Shown here piece by piece: positions 1-6,551 of a stretch of 7,687 nt of DNA; positions within the stretch are counted from its first letter, which is position 1, and each line of letters begins with the position of its first letter. Made by a program: the position numbers and the translations under genes. The notes beneath the pieces are model-generated. The model saw only the letters and a list, made by a program, of their open reading frames with translations. It ran no database searches and was not told where the DNA came from. This DNA comes from Propionibacteriaceae bacterium (GTDB lineage: Bacteria; Actinomycetota; Actinomycetes; Propionibacteriales; Propionibacteriaceae), in NCBI GenBank assembly GCA_009778535.1, contig WRJP01000088.1:1-7687 (forward strand), in the 5' to 3' direction.

Positions 1-795
1 GCTGGGATTGACCCCATGCCACTGGTCAGCGAAGCCGTACGCGGTGAAGGTGCGATCGTAGTAACCGAGCAAGGCGAACCCGTCTCGGAAAATTCGCTGG
101 CCGCCAGAGATGTGGTTTCCCGCGCTGAATGGGCAGCGCTCATGGCTGGTCATAAGGTCTTTCTGGATGCACGCAACGCCCCAGGTGCGCATTTCCCCAG
201 GCTTTTCCCAGCCATCACCAAGAAGATAAACGATGCCGGACTCGACCCCCGCACCGATCTGATTCCGATTCACCCAGCCGCCCACTACCATATGGGCGGG
301 GTTCAGGTAGATGCCCGCCAAGAAACCAATATCAGGGGGCTTTACGCCGTTGGCGAAGTTTGCTCGACAGGGTTGCACGGCGCAAACCGGCTGGCCTCAA
401 ACTCACTGTTGGAAGCTGTCGTGACTGGACGCGAAACTGGCGTGTACTTGCGCACACTTGCAGGCAAAACCAGCGACCAGGAATCTCATCAAGCTACTAT
501 GATCACCCGCAGAGCTATCGAAAGTCCAGAACTGCCGTTAGCAAAAATCCGCGAGGTCATCACCGCCGCAGCCGGAGTGCTGCGAGACCAGGACGGCTTG
601 GAGCAAGCCAAAGAACTGCTGCTGCCAGCCCTTGACACTGACGCAGGTTTAGTCGCATACCTGATCGCTGCCTCTGCTGCGTTGCGGATGGAGTCTCGTG
701 GTGCCCATACCAGGACAGATTTTCCTAATACCAACGCCAAAGCCGAACACATAACTGTCCACATATCCGATTTCACAGAATTGAGCACGCAATGA
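1..795 (+). CDS. nadB: L-aspartate oxidase, C-terminal half (partial, 5' end outside window)
   Basis: This flavoenzyme oxidises L-aspartate to iminoaspartate, which NadA condenses with dihydroxyacetone phosphate to give quinolinate for NAD synthesis; it acts in the cytoplasm. The frame is open from base 1, so the gene enters from the left; the first ATG at 16 is internal, lying inside the conserved stretch that reads DPMPLVSEAVRGEGA. The 264 visible residues are about half of a usual protein of 510-540. Visible family marks are the active-site histidine in HYHMGG (window residues 95-100), the FAD-binding GEVCSTGLHGANRLASNSLLE block (about 118-138), and the ESRGAHTRTDFP motif (231-242) in the C-terminal helical domain. 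The TGA stop overlaps the nadC ATG (ATGA, 792-795), indicating translational coupling. The related succinate dehydrogenase/fumarate reductase flavoproteins are less likely given HYHMGG and the nadC neighbour. Very sure of the call. Confidence 0.96.
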   Translation, partial: AGIDPMPLVSEAVRGEGAIVVTEQGEPVSENSLAARDVVSRAEWAALMAGHKVFLDARNAPGAHFPRLFPAITKKINDAGLDPRTDLIPIHPAAHYHMGGVQVDARQETNIRGLYAVGEVCSTGLHGANRLASNSLLEAVVTGRETGVYLRTLAGKTSDQESHQATMITRRAIESPELPLAKIREVITAAAGVLRDQDGLEQAKELLLPALDTDAGLVAYLIAASAALRMESRGAHTRTDFPNTNAKAEHITVHISDFTELSTQ

Positions 796-1637
796 ACCAT
801 CTGCCTGCGTTCATCTACGAACCAACCATTCGAGCCGCCCTAGCTGAAGATTTGGGACGCGCAGGCGACCTGACCTCCAATGCGATCATCGATGCCGACG
901 CGCAAGGAACAGTGGCATTAGTGAGTCGAGAGGATGGAGTCGTCGCTGGAGCTGATTGCGCAGTGCTGGCCTGGAAACTTGTCGACCCCGCAATCGAAGT
1001 AAAAATCGACATTTCCGACGGTGAAACGGTGACACCTGGAGCCACTATTGGCACCGCTTCAGGCTCTATGCGAGGACTGCTAACCGGCGAACGCGTCGCA
1101 CTGAACTTCCTGGGACACCTAAGTGGTGTAGCCACTGGCACAGCGACCATTGCGAGAGCTATTGCGCACACGAAGGCGAAGGTTTGTGAAACCCGAAAGA
1201 CCATTCCGGGGCTGCGGGCATTGCAGAAGGCCGCAGTCTTAGCTGGCGGTGGCAGCAACCACCGCTTCGGACTAGACGATGCCGTGCTGATCAAGGACAA
1301 CCACGTGGCAGCAGCCGGCGGAATAACCAACGCTGTGATGAAAGCTAAAGAGCGTATCGGCCACATGGTTAAGGTAGAAGTAGAAGTGGATACCCTGGAA
1401 CAGTTGCGCGAATTGCTGGAACTGGACGGGGTTGATGCTGTGCTTTTGGACAACATGACCAATCCGCAATTGGCTGAAGCCGTAGAACTGGTAGCAGGTC
1501 GCCTCATCACTGAAGCCTCGGGGCGAATCACTCCAGAAACCGCCAAAGGCATCGCCGAAACAGGTGTCGATCTGCTCAGCGTGGGATGGCTCACACATTC
1601 GGTTCAGGTATTGGACATCGGTTTGGATTACCGCTGA
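792..1637 (+). CDS. nadC: Quinolinate phosphoribosyltransferase (nicotinate-nucleotide diphosphorylase, carboxylating)
   Basis: Converts quinolinate and phosphoribosyl pyrophosphate to nicotinate mononucleotide, CO2 and pyrophosphate, the committed step of de novo NAD synthesis. At 281 residues it is full length for the family. The N-terminal alpha/beta domain (about 1-115) contains SREDGVVAG and LTGERVALNFLGHLSG. The barrel domain holds the substrate-binding residues in order: ETRKT (Arg135, Lys136), GGGSNHR (His157, Arg158), LIKDNH (Lys168), the acidic VEVEVD strand (195-200), LLDN (Asp220) and the phosphate-binding end SVGWLTHS (263-270). The ATG at 792 is chosen because it overlaps the nadB stop by four bases and leads directly into the expected N-terminal helix; there is no strong ribosome binding site, which fits coupling to nadB. 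From memory, the sequence flavour (VKVEVEVDTLEQL, ISVGWLTHS-like ending) is close to proteobacterial NadC; this needs a tree. Confidence 0.97.
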   Translation: MNHLPAFIYEPTIRAALAEDLGRAGDLTSNAIIDADAQGTVALVSREDGVVAGADCAVLAWKLVDPAIEVKIDISDGETVTPGATIGTASGSMRGLLTGERVALNFLGHLSGVATGTATIARAIAHTKAKVCETRKTIPGLRALQKAAVLAGGGSNHRFGLDDAVLIKDNHVAAAGGITNAVMKAKERIGHMVKVEVEVDTLEQLRELLELDGVDAVLLDNMTNPQLAEAVELVAGRLITEASGRITPETAKGIAETGVDLLSVGWLTHSVQVLDIGLDYR

Positions 1638-1705
1638 GAAATCCCTGCACAAAACTGAGTTCAGCGTCAACCTGAACACGCTGCTGTGCTAAACCGCTGT
1701 TCATC

Positions 1706-1735
1706 ATGGAGATTTTTGCAATGAACCGGTACTGA
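1706..1735 (+). other. Possible nine-codon upstream ORF before glgP
   Basis: ATG at 1706 reads MEIFAMNRY and stops at TGA 1733-1735, 18 bases before the glgP GTG. An internal ATG at 1721 is preceded by GGAG (1708-1711) at a nine-base spacing, a better ribosome binding site than the one for glgP itself, and would give only MNRY. Both ATGs are in the same frame as glgP, separated from it by TGA and two TAG codons. It may be a leader ORF that affects glgP translation, the worn-down remains of an earlier start, or chance. Nothing shows that it is translated. Confidence 0.15.
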
Positions 1736-1737
1736 TT

Positions 1738-1741
1738 GAGG
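1738..1741 (+). promoter_or_regulatory. Weak ribosome binding site candidate for glgP
   Basis: GAGG lies 12 bases before the GTG at 1754, a longer gap than usual. It is the only purine-rich element close to that start, and no in-frame ATG follows until well inside the conserved region (about 2022). GTG 1754 is therefore the best start, but expression from it may be weak or depend on the upstream mini-ORF. Confidence 0.35.
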
Positions 1742-1753
1742 TAGCGTTAGCGG

Positions 1754-4324
1754 GTGACTGAATACGAGCATTTAGAACCGTTCCCTACTGATTTGCCGAA
1801 ATCCGGATTTGAAATTCCGATCACAGACAACCAGAATCTGGGGCCGCGGTTTCGTCCCACCCATCCGCAAGCGCTGGCACCAGTCACTTCACCGGCGCAT
1901 TCGGTTGACGGGTTTGTGCGGGAGTTCCTGCACGAACTCAACACCGGACAAGGCGTTTCCTTAGACCAATCCAGCGTCAACGACCAGTATCTAGCGCTGG
2001 CAAGAACAACACGCCACTATCTGATGGCTCGCTGGATGGAAACCTCAAAGAAAGCCAATACCAGCAAGGCTCGGTTCGTCGCCTATCTATCAGCTGAATA
2101 TCTGCTGGGTCGGCAGCTTAACAACGCGCTGCTGTCCACTGGACTGAAAGAAATTGCAGAGAAAGCGCTGGCCTGCTGCGGTTTAGACTTGGAGCAGGTA
2201 CGAGCATTGGAGATCGAACCAGGGTTAGGCAATGGCGGTTTGGGTCGTCTGGCTGCCTGTTTCATTGACTCATTGGCGACTATGAGTATCCCTTGTATCG
2301 GTTATGGAATCCGCTACGAATACGGCATCTTCAAGCAAACTTTCGTAGACGGACGCCAAGTAGAACAGCCCGACACCTGGTTGGCGTTGGGCTGCCCCTG
2401 GGAGTTCCCGCACCCCGAAGCGGCGGTTCAGGTACATTTCAGCGGTCACACCGAACGTTACGACGACAACGGAACCGAGCGTACGCGTTGGATTCCGAGT
2501 TGGAATGTGCTAGGTGTGCCGTACAACTACATGGTGCCGGGCTATCTGAATGGCAGGGTGAATACTTTGCGACTTTGGAGTGCCCAAGCTACAACGGCTT
2601 TTGACCTGCATGTTTTCAACACTGGCGACTATGTGGAAGCTACGCGCGCTCAGACCTTCGCCGAGAACATCACGAAGGTGCTCTACCCCGATGATTCCAC
2701 CCCCCAAGGTAAAGAATTGCGGCTGCAACAGCAGTATTTCTTTGTCGCTTGCTCACTGCATGATTTCATCAACTCGGTGTTGGCGCGTGGCGAAGATTTG
2801 CATACCTTACCGCAGCGGGTGATTTTCCAACTCAATGACACACATCCCGTAATTGCAATACCGGAGTTGATGCGAATTCTGGTGGACGATCACCACTGGG
2901 AATGGGATGACGCTTGGGAAACCACCAAAGGGTGCTTCGCCTATACCTGCCACACCCTGCTGCCCGAGGCTCTCGAAGTTTGGCCTACCGCAATGCTCGG
3001 TGGGCTGCTCCCGCGTCACATGGAGATCATTACTCGAATCAACGATGATTTTCTCCAGGAATTGCGCAAGGTTTTCCCAGATGACGAGCAGCGCGTACAG
3101 TCGATGTCGATCATCACGATGGATTCACACCCGCAGGTCAGGATGGCCTATCTTGCGACGATTACCAGCACCAAGGTCAATGGGGTAGCTGAACTTCACT
3201 CGCAACTATTGCGCGATAAGGTGCTGCCGGAATTTTCGCAGCTTTGGCCAGATAAATTCATTAACGTCACTAATGGCATCACTCCCAGGCGTTTTGTCCG
3301 AATCGCAAATAAACCCCTATCGGAGTTGATCACTGAAACGATCGGCACTGGGTGGTTGACAGATTTAGATCGACTGAGCGAGTTAGAGCCGTATGCCGAC
3401 GACGCGGAGTTTGCGGCTGCGTTCGCGGAAGTGAAAATCCAAAATAAGCAACGGCTGCAACAGGTCTTGCGTAGGCGCGACGGCATCGAGTTGCCCGCTG
3501 GTCACATGCTGGATGTGATGGTGAAACGACTGCACGAATATAAGCGGCAGTTGCTGAAGCTGCTTCATATCGTCACTTTGTACGAGCAGATCATTTCTGG
3601 GAAGGTCAACGCGCAGGACGTAACTGGACGCACTTTCATTTTTGGGGCGAAGGCCGCTCCCGGGTATCGGGTCGCCAAAGAAATCATTTATCTGATCAAC
3701 TGCGCAGCAAAAGTTATTAACGCCGATCCGCGTGTAAAAGGGAAGCTGCATGTCGCCTTCCTTGCGAACTACAACGTGACCTTAGCCGAGCAACTGATTC
3801 CCGCTGCTGATCTTTCGGAACAGATTTCGATGGCTGGCAAGGAAGCCTCTGGCACCGGCAATATGAAGTTTGCGCTCAATGGGGCGCTGACCATCGGCAC
3901 CGAAGATGGGGCGAACGTGGAGATTCGCCGCCTAGTGGGCGACGACAATTTCTTCTTGTTCGGCCTTAGCGAACCCGAGGTGGCGCAAACCATAGCTGAC
4001 GGCTACGTACCGCGAGCTTACTACGAAGCTAATCCACAGTTGCGTGCGGCTTTGGACTTGATAGCGTCGGGAGCATTTTCCGATGGCGACCATCACACCT
4101 TCGAGCCGCTGGTCTCCAATTTGCTCAACGTTGACGAGTATCTAGTTTTGGCCGACTATCAGTCGTATATCGACGCCCAGTCCCGAGTCGACTCCTACTT
4201 CGCAAACCAGTCCGCTTGGCAGCGCTCCGCGATTCTCAACGTCGCCCGCTGCGGCTACTTCTCCTCAGACCGCTCAATCCGTGACTACCTCGACCGCGTT
4301 TGGCGCGCCTCTGCCTTGAAGTAA
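1754..4324 (+). CDS. glgP: Glycogen/alpha-1,4-glucan phosphorylase
   Basis: Pyridoxal-phosphate enzyme (GT35 family) that releases glucose 1-phosphate from the non-reducing ends of glycogen or maltodextrin in the cytoplasm. The 856 residues cover the whole family, slightly longer than the E. coli enzymes (about 800-815) because of roughly 50 poorly conserved N-terminal residues. Conserved blocks in order: GLGNGGLGRLA (157-167) and the following CIGYGIRYEYGIFKQ; LNDTHP (360-365); HTLLPEALE; NVTNGITPRR; VKRLHEYKRQ (590-599); KAAPGYR (from Lys633); and EASGTGNMKFALNGAL with the PLP-binding lysine at 705. All active-site blocks look intact. The start codon is GTG. It sits 116 bases after nadC and need not share its transcript. 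The next gene is convergent, with only 28 bases between stops (4325-4352) and no clear terminator seen. The substrate preference (glycogen or maltodextrin) cannot be decided here, so the symbol could also be malP. Confidence 0.96.
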   Translation: MTEYEHLEPFPTDLPKSGFEIPITDNQNLGPRFRPTHPQALAPVTSPAHSVDGFVREFLHELNTGQGVSLDQSSVNDQYLALARTTRHYLMARWMETSKKANTSKARFVAYLSAEYLLGRQLNNALLSTGLKEIAEKALACCGLDLEQVRALEIEPGLGNGGLGRLAACFIDSLATMSIPCIGYGIRYEYGIFKQTFVDGRQVEQPDTWLALGCPWEFPHPEAAVQVHFSGHTERYDDNGTERTRWIPSWNVLGVPYNYMVPGYLNGRVNTLRLWSAQATTAFDLHVFNTGDYVEATRAQTFAENITKVLYPDDSTPQGKELRLQQQYFFVACSLHDFINSVLARGEDLHTLPQRVIFQLNDTHPVIAIPELMRILVDDHHWEWDDAWETTKGCFAYTCHTLLPEALEVWPTAMLGGLLPRHMEIITRINDDFLQELRKVFPDDEQRVQSMSIITMDSHPQVRMAYLATITSTKVNGVAELHSQLLRDKVLPEFSQLWPDKFINVTNGITPRRFVRIANKPLSELITETIGTGWLTDLDRLSELEPYADDAEFAAAFAEVKIQNKQRLQQVLRRRDGIELPAGHMLDVMVKRLHEYKRQLLKLLHIVTLYEQIISGKVNAQDVTGRTFIFGAKAAPGYRVAKEIIYLINCAAKVINADPRVKGKLHVAFLANYNVTLAEQLIPAADLSEQISMAGKEASGTGNMKFALNGALTIGTEDGANVEIRRLVGDDNFFLFGLSEPEVAQTIADGYVPRAYYEANPQLRAALDLIASGAFSDGDHHTFEPLVSNLLNVDEYLVLADYQSYIDAQSRVDSYFANQSAWQRSAILNVARCGYFSSDRSIRDYLDRVWRASALK

Positions 4325-4352
4325 CCCGCCTGAACCTTCCGCCCGATCTCAG

Positions 4353-4937
4353 TCATGAAGCCTCCTGTGCAGATTTCGGCATCAAGCCCACCAAAGCAAC
4401 TCCATCGCGCAGGATACTAGACACAACTGGTTCTATCCTCTCCTTCACACAAAATTCAGCAGGGGTGAACACAAGAACGTCGCAGTTACTTCCGAGTTCC
4501 TCCCATACAGCGTCTTGAAGCGTGTGTGCGCCATCCCAGTCTTTAGGTGCGATTACCGCCAGATCGACATCGCTATCAGCGCTAGCTTCGCCTCGAGCGA
4601 TTGAGCCGAACAGTATTACTGCATGCGCTCCCGCACTAGCTTGTTGCACGACCCGTCGTAGTACCTCTACTGGATATGCCATCGCCCGCAGTGACGGGAT
4701 ATTTACGTGTCGATCATTAAGCTGATGCAACCTAGAGCGACCGTAGCTCTGGGCTTCAACCAGACCCATCGCCTCTAAGTCTTTTAATGCTTGCTGCACC
4801 GCCCATAAGCTATAGCTCTCACCAACCATGAGACTGACGTGCCTACCTGTCATCGGCTTCTGGGTATTCAGCAGCACTTCCAATACGGCACCCTTCGCTC
4901 CTGGTATCAGACCGCCGAACGGTAGATTAAAAAACAT
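4353..4937 (-). CDS. Winged-helix domain fused to a minimal nucleotidyltransferase domain protein
   Basis: A 194-residue protein with two parts. Residues 1-80 look like a winged helix-turn-helix (GRHVSLMVGESYSLWAVQQA, then LKDLEAMGLVEAQSYGRSRL, with the wing and a basic end). Residues about 100-185 form a pol-beta-type nucleotidyltransferase fold: LFGSIARGE with Gly111-Ser112, the metal-binding pair Asp123-x-Asp125 in DSDVDLAVI, and a probable third acidic residue, Asp153, in CDVLVF. The catalytic residues are present, so the domain may be active. Similar HTH-nucleotidyltransferase proteins are common in actinobacteria (recalled) and mostly uncharacterised; the domain resembles MNT antitoxins, but no HEPN toxin gene lies next to it. 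ATG 4937 is preferred over an in-frame TTG at 4955 because a -10 box at 4949-4944 would start the transcript exactly at this ATG and family members begin near here. It is likely autoregulated through the repeat at 4959-4999. Biological role unknown. Confidence 0.85.
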   Translation of the reverse strand: MFFNLPFGGLIPGAKGAVLEVLLNTQKPMTGRHVSLMVGESYSLWAVQQALKDLEAMGLVEAQSYGRSRLHQLNDRHVNIPSLRAMAYPVEVLRRVVQQASAGAHAVILFGSIARGEASADSDVDLAVIAPKDWDGAHTLQDAVWEELGSNCDVLVFTPAEFCVKERIEPVVSSILRDGVALVGLMPKSAQEAS

Positions 4938-4943
4938 AACCAG

Positions 4944-4972
4944 ATAATACGCCAAGAGTGACTGTTTTTCCA
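4944..4972 (-). promoter_or_regulatory. Probable leaderless promoter of the HTH-nucleotidyltransferase gene
   Basis: On the minus strand TATTAT (4949-4944) is followed by six bases and then the ATG at 4937, the spacing expected if transcription starts at the A of the start codon. No Shine-Dalgarno sequence precedes the ATG, which agrees with leaderless translation, a common arrangement in actinobacteria. TGGAAA (4972-4967) lies 17 bases upstream of the -10 box and matches four of six positions of the -35 consensus. Inferred from sequence only. Confidence 0.55.
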
Positions 4973-4999
4973 GTCATACGATTGGAAAAACAGTCATAC
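4959..4999. promoter_or_regulatory. Perfect 14-bp inverted repeat with direct repeats, probable operator
   Basis: TGACTGTTTTTCCA (4959-4972) and its exact reverse complement TGGAAAAACAGTCA (4983-4996) flank a ten-base spacer. The same tract also carries CAGTCATAC twice (4971-4979 and 4991-4999), 20 bp apart, about two helical turns, and TGACTG-tttttc-CAGTCA as a smaller palindrome (4959-4976). The element begins 22 bp upstream of the ATG of the divergently reading HTH-nucleotidyltransferase gene and covers its -35 region, so binding there would block transcription. The winged-helix protein itself is the obvious candidate binder. The arms are AT-rich with no trailing T run, so an intrinsic terminator is less likely. 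Confidence 0.6.
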
Positions 5000-5246
5000 A
5001 GAAAGGGGAGCATCGCTAGCAGGGTTGCCGCTAACCCGGCGGTTTAGTACTAGCTGTCAAGCCAGTGCATCGAAATGCAAAACAGGTTGCTGTTGGCCTC
5101 TCTCCCGCTGATTGCTGCCAGCAGAAAGCTCTCTCAATCGACGAGATAGCGACTATTTCGATCCAGTCCAAAGTGGCGTCCAACACATCTACGCGCTTGG
5201 GCATGGCAGTAAACTGTGACACAGCTAACAATAATGGTGGAGTTAA
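4997..5246. other. Intergenic stretch with small inverted repeats, no recognised gene
   Basis: Together with the operator region, this gives about 309 bases between the HTH-nucleotidyltransferase start and the first radical SAM gene. It contains GGGTT (5022-5026) and AACCC (5033-5037), a five-base stem with a six-base loop, nested inside GCTAG (5015-5019) and CTAGC (5050-5054). I see no convincing sigma-70 promoter for the radical SAM genes on the + strand. The only open frame of note is the 61-codon one at 5065-5250. Transition from host-like to AT-rich composition occurs across or just after this stretch. No transposase fragment or att duplication was recognised. Confidence 0.5.
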
Positions 5247-5250
5247 ATGA
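5065..5250 (+). CDS. Candidate small ORF (61 codons) upstream of the radical SAM pair, hypothetical
   Basis: A GTG-initiated frame encoding 61 residues, ending in TGA inside the start of the radical SAM gene (ATGA, 5247-5250). The peptide has a pair of adjacent cysteines (residues 18-19, ADCCQQ), a leader-like stretch KALSIDEIATISIQSKV, and an Asn/Gly-rich tail containing NCDTANNNGGVK; residues that radical SAM enzymes modify in peptides (Cys, Asn, Ser, Thr, Val) are present. Against it: no Shine-Dalgarno sequence precedes the GTG, no family is recognised, and any gene starting ATGAAA gives a TGA in this frame, so the overlap is weak evidence. A random frame of this length is not rare. It could be a RiPP precursor, a leader ORF or noise. 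Confidence 0.3.
   Translation: MHRNAKQVAVGLSPADCCQQKALSIDEIATISIQSKVASNTSTRLGMAVNCDTANNNGGVK
5236..5242 (+). promoter_or_regulatory. Ribosome binding site of the first radical SAM gene
   Basis: GGTGGAG lies four bases before the ATG at 5247. The spacing is slightly short, but the match is good and it fixes the start of the radical SAM protein at MKITFIRP, which matches the start of its downstream paralogue (MKITLIKP). Confidence 0.65.
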
Positions 5251-6551
5251 AAATAACTTTTATTCGTCCCAGCATGACAGGAAAACAATCAAGCGACGCA
5301 ATGAAACCGTTAGTATTTGCCATATTACATAGCCTTACGTCGAAAGAGATAACTACAGCATTCTATGATGAGTGTGTGGAAAAATTGCCGGAGGACGTTG
5401 ACGGCGACGCGGTTGTTTTCAGCGTAGAAACTCTTGCGGCTAAACGTGTTTACTCCCTAGCAAAAAAATATAAGCAGGGAAACGAAAATTTGAAAATCAT
5501 AATGGGTGGATTCCACCCTACGGCATGTCCGGACGAAGCGCTCCTTTATGCCGACAGTATTGTCATAGGTGACGCGGAATCTGTTTGGGAAAGTCTTATT
5601 TCCGACCTTCGTAAAGATTCTTTGAAACCCAAATACGTATCCGAAAACGACGTCATGTTACCTTTCGCAAAGACAGACCATTCAATCTTCAGAGGCAAGA
5701 AGTATGCGAAAATTGGCGTTGTGCAATGGAAGCGCGGATGTGTATATAATTGCAATTTTTGCTCTATAAGAGCGTTTTATAAATCGGGGAGAGCCGAACG
5801 CGAAATAAATGATGTCATTAATGAAATTGCAGAAGCAAAAGAGAAAATTTTCTTTATAGCCGACGATAACCTATTACACGACAGGACAAAGTTGAAAGTG
5901 TTCTTAACAGAGCTTGCTCCGTTGAAAAAGAAATGGGGTTGCCAAATAAGCATTAACGTGGCGAAAGACCCCGAGATACTGAATCTTATGAAAAAGAGTG
6001 GCTGTGTTATTGCTATTGTTGGCTTTGAGAGCTTGAACGACGAAACGCTTTCAGGAATAGGTAAACAGCAGCGTGTCACAGAATATGATAATGCCATTCG
6101 CGTCATACATTCATACGGCATAATGTTGTACGCTACATTTATTTTCGGATATCCAAGTGACACCCTCGACAGCTTCGACCGTGTGTACAAATTTGTGAAG
6201 AAGCATAAGCTGGCAATTGTAAACTTCAATCCACTTCTGGTTATGCCAGGGACAGCTTTATTTGACGAACTCCATGAGCAGGACAAGCTCATCGACAACC
6301 AGTGGTGGCTGGCTAATACATACAAGTACGGCGATGCTACACATTACCCGGATAATATAACTCCTGTGCAGCTTGCGGAAGGTTGTAAGAAGCTGCGTTA
6401 TAGGTTTTACTCGTTACAAAGCATACTTTGGCGGTCGTTAAATCCTGTCAATATCAAGCATCTGCTTGTATTTACGCTGATAAACGTAATATCTTACGTT
6501 GAGATACGACGCAAGCAAAGGCTGAAGCATGGGGGTGACGGTCGCCGATGA
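5247..6551 (+). CDS. B12-binding-domain-type radical SAM protein (first of tandem pair)
   Basis: Predicted radical SAM enzyme of 434 residues. The N-terminal part (about 1-125) is a Rossmann-like cobalamin-binding-type domain, with VVFSVETLAAKRVY, IIMGGFHPTACPDEA (84-98) and IGDAES; the DxHxxG motif that supplies the lower cobalt ligand in classical B12 proteins is not present. The radical SAM barrel has the 4Fe-4S cluster motif Cys165-x3-Cys169-x2-Cys172 (RGCVYNCNFC), IADDN (204-208), IVGFES (257-262) and FGYPSD (300-305). The C-terminal part has the WWLANTYKYG element (353-362), then a hydrophobic stretch (about 404-420) and a basic end, suggesting membrane contact. Homologues belong to a large, mostly uncharacterised family; some B12 radical SAM proteins methylate unactivated carbons, but the substrate here is unknown. 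It overlaps the next gene by ATGA (6548-6551). Codon use is AT-rich, unlike the genes to the left. Confidence 0.88.
   Translation: MKITFIRPSMTGKQSSDAMKPLVFAILHSLTSKEITTAFYDECVEKLPEDVDGDAVVFSVETLAAKRVYSLAKKYKQGNENLKIIMGGFHPTACPDEALLYADSIVIGDAESVWESLISDLRKDSLKPKYVSENDVMLPFAKTDHSIFRGKKYAKIGVVQWKRGCVYNCNFCSIRAFYKSGRAEREINDVINEIAEAKEKIFFIADDNLLHDRTKLKVFLTELAPLKKKWGCQISINVAKDPEILNLMKKSGCVIAIVGFESLNDETLSGIGKQQRVTEYDNAIRVIHSYGIMLYATFIFGYPSDTLDSFDRVYKFVKKHKLAIVNFNPLLVMPGTALFDELHEQDKLIDNQWWLANTYKYGDATHYPDNITPVQLAEGCKKLRYRFYSLQSILWRSLNPVNIKHLLVFTLINVISYVEIRRKQRLKHGGDGRR
6531..6538 (+). promoter_or_regulatory. Ribosome binding site of the second radical SAM gene
   Basis: GGGGGTGA, inside the end of the first radical SAM gene, lies nine bases before the ATG at 6548. 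Together with the ATGA overlap it supports that start and coupled translation of the two proteins. Confidence 0.65.

Noticed and set aside
815..1594. Long minus-strand frame of 259 codons opposite nadC
   Set aside because: Entirely antisense to a gene with full family conservation; low-complexity Ser/Ala/Pro-rich translation typical of a shadow frame.
1659..1677. GTTCAG/CTGAAC six-base stem with seven-base loop after nadC, possible terminator
   Set aside because: Short, not GC-rich and with no T run on the + strand; not enough to call an intrinsic terminator.
4959..4996. Inverted repeat read as an intrinsic terminator or a small mobile-element end
   Set aside because: No T run follows the stem on either strand, no second copy or target duplication is seen in the window, and its position over a -35 region fits an operator better.
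5055..5060. Minus-strand TTGACA as a second promoter for the HTH-nucleotidyltransferase gene
   Set aside because: No acceptable -10 box at 16-18 bases downstream.
5075..5149. 24-residue frame from ATG 5075 with a hydrophobic start (MQNRLLLASLPLIAAS)
   Set aside because: Looks like a signal-peptide fragment but is very short, lacks a ribosome site and runs into a stop without a mature part.
5031..5288. Minus-strand frame of 85 codons across the spacer before the radical SAM genes
   Set aside because: Starts inside the radical SAM coding region, no family recognised, no promoter or ribosome site; a degraded transposase was considered but no motif supports it.
5777..6325. Minus-strand frame of 182 codons opposite the first radical SAM gene
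   Set aside because: Antisense to conserved radical SAM motifs, no recognised domain and no ribosome site; shadow.
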